Positions 63,709 through 64,000 of a stretch of DNA of 64,000 nt are shown here, piece by piece. Numbering within the stretch: the stretch's first letter is position 1; every line of letters begins with the position of its first letter. The position numbers and the translations under genes were made by a program. The notes under the pieces were generated by a model. The model was given only the letters and a program-made list of their open reading frames with translations, was not told the origin of the DNA and did no database searches. The DNA lies in the NCBI RefSeq assembly GCF_017377395.1, contig NZ_CP061800.1, positions 6,717,633-6,781,632 on the forward strand. The letters are read 5' to 3'. Source of the stretch: Desulfonema magnum (GTDB taxonomy: Bacteria > Desulfobacterota > Desulfobacteria > Desulfobacterales > 4be13).

Positions 63709-64000
63709 TTAATATTCTTTTGGTGTGTTGTTCAATTCGGCCAATGTAAAAACCGGACCGTCTTTGCATACAAATTCTTTTCCGATATTGCACCGTCCGC
63801 ACATTCCGATACCGCATTTCATGCGATTTTCAAGAGACATGATAATCTGGTCATGGCTGTACCCCAGATTGTCCAGAACAGGCTGGGTAAACTTGATCAT
63901 AATCGGAGGCCCGCAAATAATGGCATAAGTTTCTCCGTCAGAGGAAGGGGCTTTCTGTTCAGTAATGGTCGGAACAAATCCCACATTGTATTTCCAATCC
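63709..64000 (-). CDS. Partial PyrK/HdrF-like FAD/NAD-binding electron-transfer protein (5' end outside window)
   Basis: The frame is open to the right edge. The visible 96 residues contain YAIICGPPIMIKFTQPVLDN, the end of a ferredoxin-reductase-like NAD(P)-binding domain, and the C-terminal [2Fe-2S] motif CGIGMCGRCNIG followed by YVCKDGP-like FVCKDGPVFTLAEL. This matches the family of dihydroorotate dehydrogenase electron-transfer subunits, sulfhydrogenase gamma subunits and HdrF/FloxA proteins. In a sulfate reducer an Hdr- or hydrogenase-linked role is likely, but the partner genes lie beyond the edge. Confidence 0.85.
   Translation of the reverse strand, partial: DWKYNVGFVPTITEQKAPSSDGETYAIICGPPIMIKFTQPVLDNLGYSHDQIIMSLENRMKCGIGMCGRCNIGKEFVCKDGPVFTLAELNNTPKEY

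Overview
The window looks like a chromosomal stretch from a sulfate-reducing member of the Desulfobacterota. The evidence is DsrC with both C-terminal cysteines, an AhbA/AhbB-type siroheme decarboxylase (the haem route of sulfate reducers), a PyrK/HdrF-like flavoprotein fragment, a NuoEF/HoxU-like diaphorase, and a sigma-54-type promoter before a type IV pilin gene. Two giant Ser/Thr kinase-ATPase-histidine kinase proteins and the heavy load of small repeats recall large, filamentous Desulfonema-like genomes, but that comparison is inference. No rRNA, tRNA or CRISPR array was found.

Layout. 1-7060: a partial excisionase-HTH/substrate-binding regulator, then a 1976-aa kinase-ATPase-GAF-PAS-histidine kinase. 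7907-9781: a CoA-transferase/GNAT fusion. 10228-17172 (minus strand): a SpoIIM-like membrane protein, a HoxU-like subunit, a chemoreceptor, and NuoF- and NuoE-like subunits. 17364-21949 (minus): a cyclic-nucleotide-binding protein, UDP-glucose pyrophosphorylase, branched-chain aminotransferase, a PPC-domain protein and a free-standing tRNA-Thr editing domain. 23221-33579: a secreted repeat-domain protein, a response regulator, a 2397-aa hybrid kinase with a pseudokinase head, and KdsB. 33601-39151: a coiled-coil membrane protein, a DUF362 ferredoxin-like gene split by an IS4-like element, and a VapBC-like pair. 39412-43534: HisD, SerC and an orphan membrane protein. 44264-59588: type IV pilin, an ArnT-like glycosyltransferase, four tandem TMTC-like GT-C/TPR proteins, a membrane spermidine-synthase-like protein and a methyltransferase-GT2 fusion. 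60314-64000: an RseC-like protein, nitrilase-family amidase, siroheme decarboxylase, YjbQ, DsrC and a partial PyrK-like flavoprotein.

Two things stand out. First, the region is saturated with tandem repeats whose unit is almost always 7 bp, in many unrelated sequences (AAGTTTC, GGAAACT, CTAACAC, GAGAATT, ATTATCA, ACAAATC and others). They fill intergenic DNA, supply stop codons, sit where ribosome binding sites should be, and run in frame through at least four genes, where three units encode seven residues. One array of 16 perfect units inside the hybrid kinase is a strong candidate for slippage-driven phase variation. Second, several families of MITE-like elements are nested in one another. 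Three copies of one family are flanked by 11-bp duplications, and an empty target site is present in the same window.

The most system-like gene cluster is the pilin region. A polyprenyl-phosphate-sugar-synthase-like GT2 domain, an ArnT-like GT-C and four TMTC-like GT-C/TPR proteins follow the pilin gene on the same strand. They could form a surface-protein or pilin O-glycosylation locus. That function is inferred from families and gene order, not shown.
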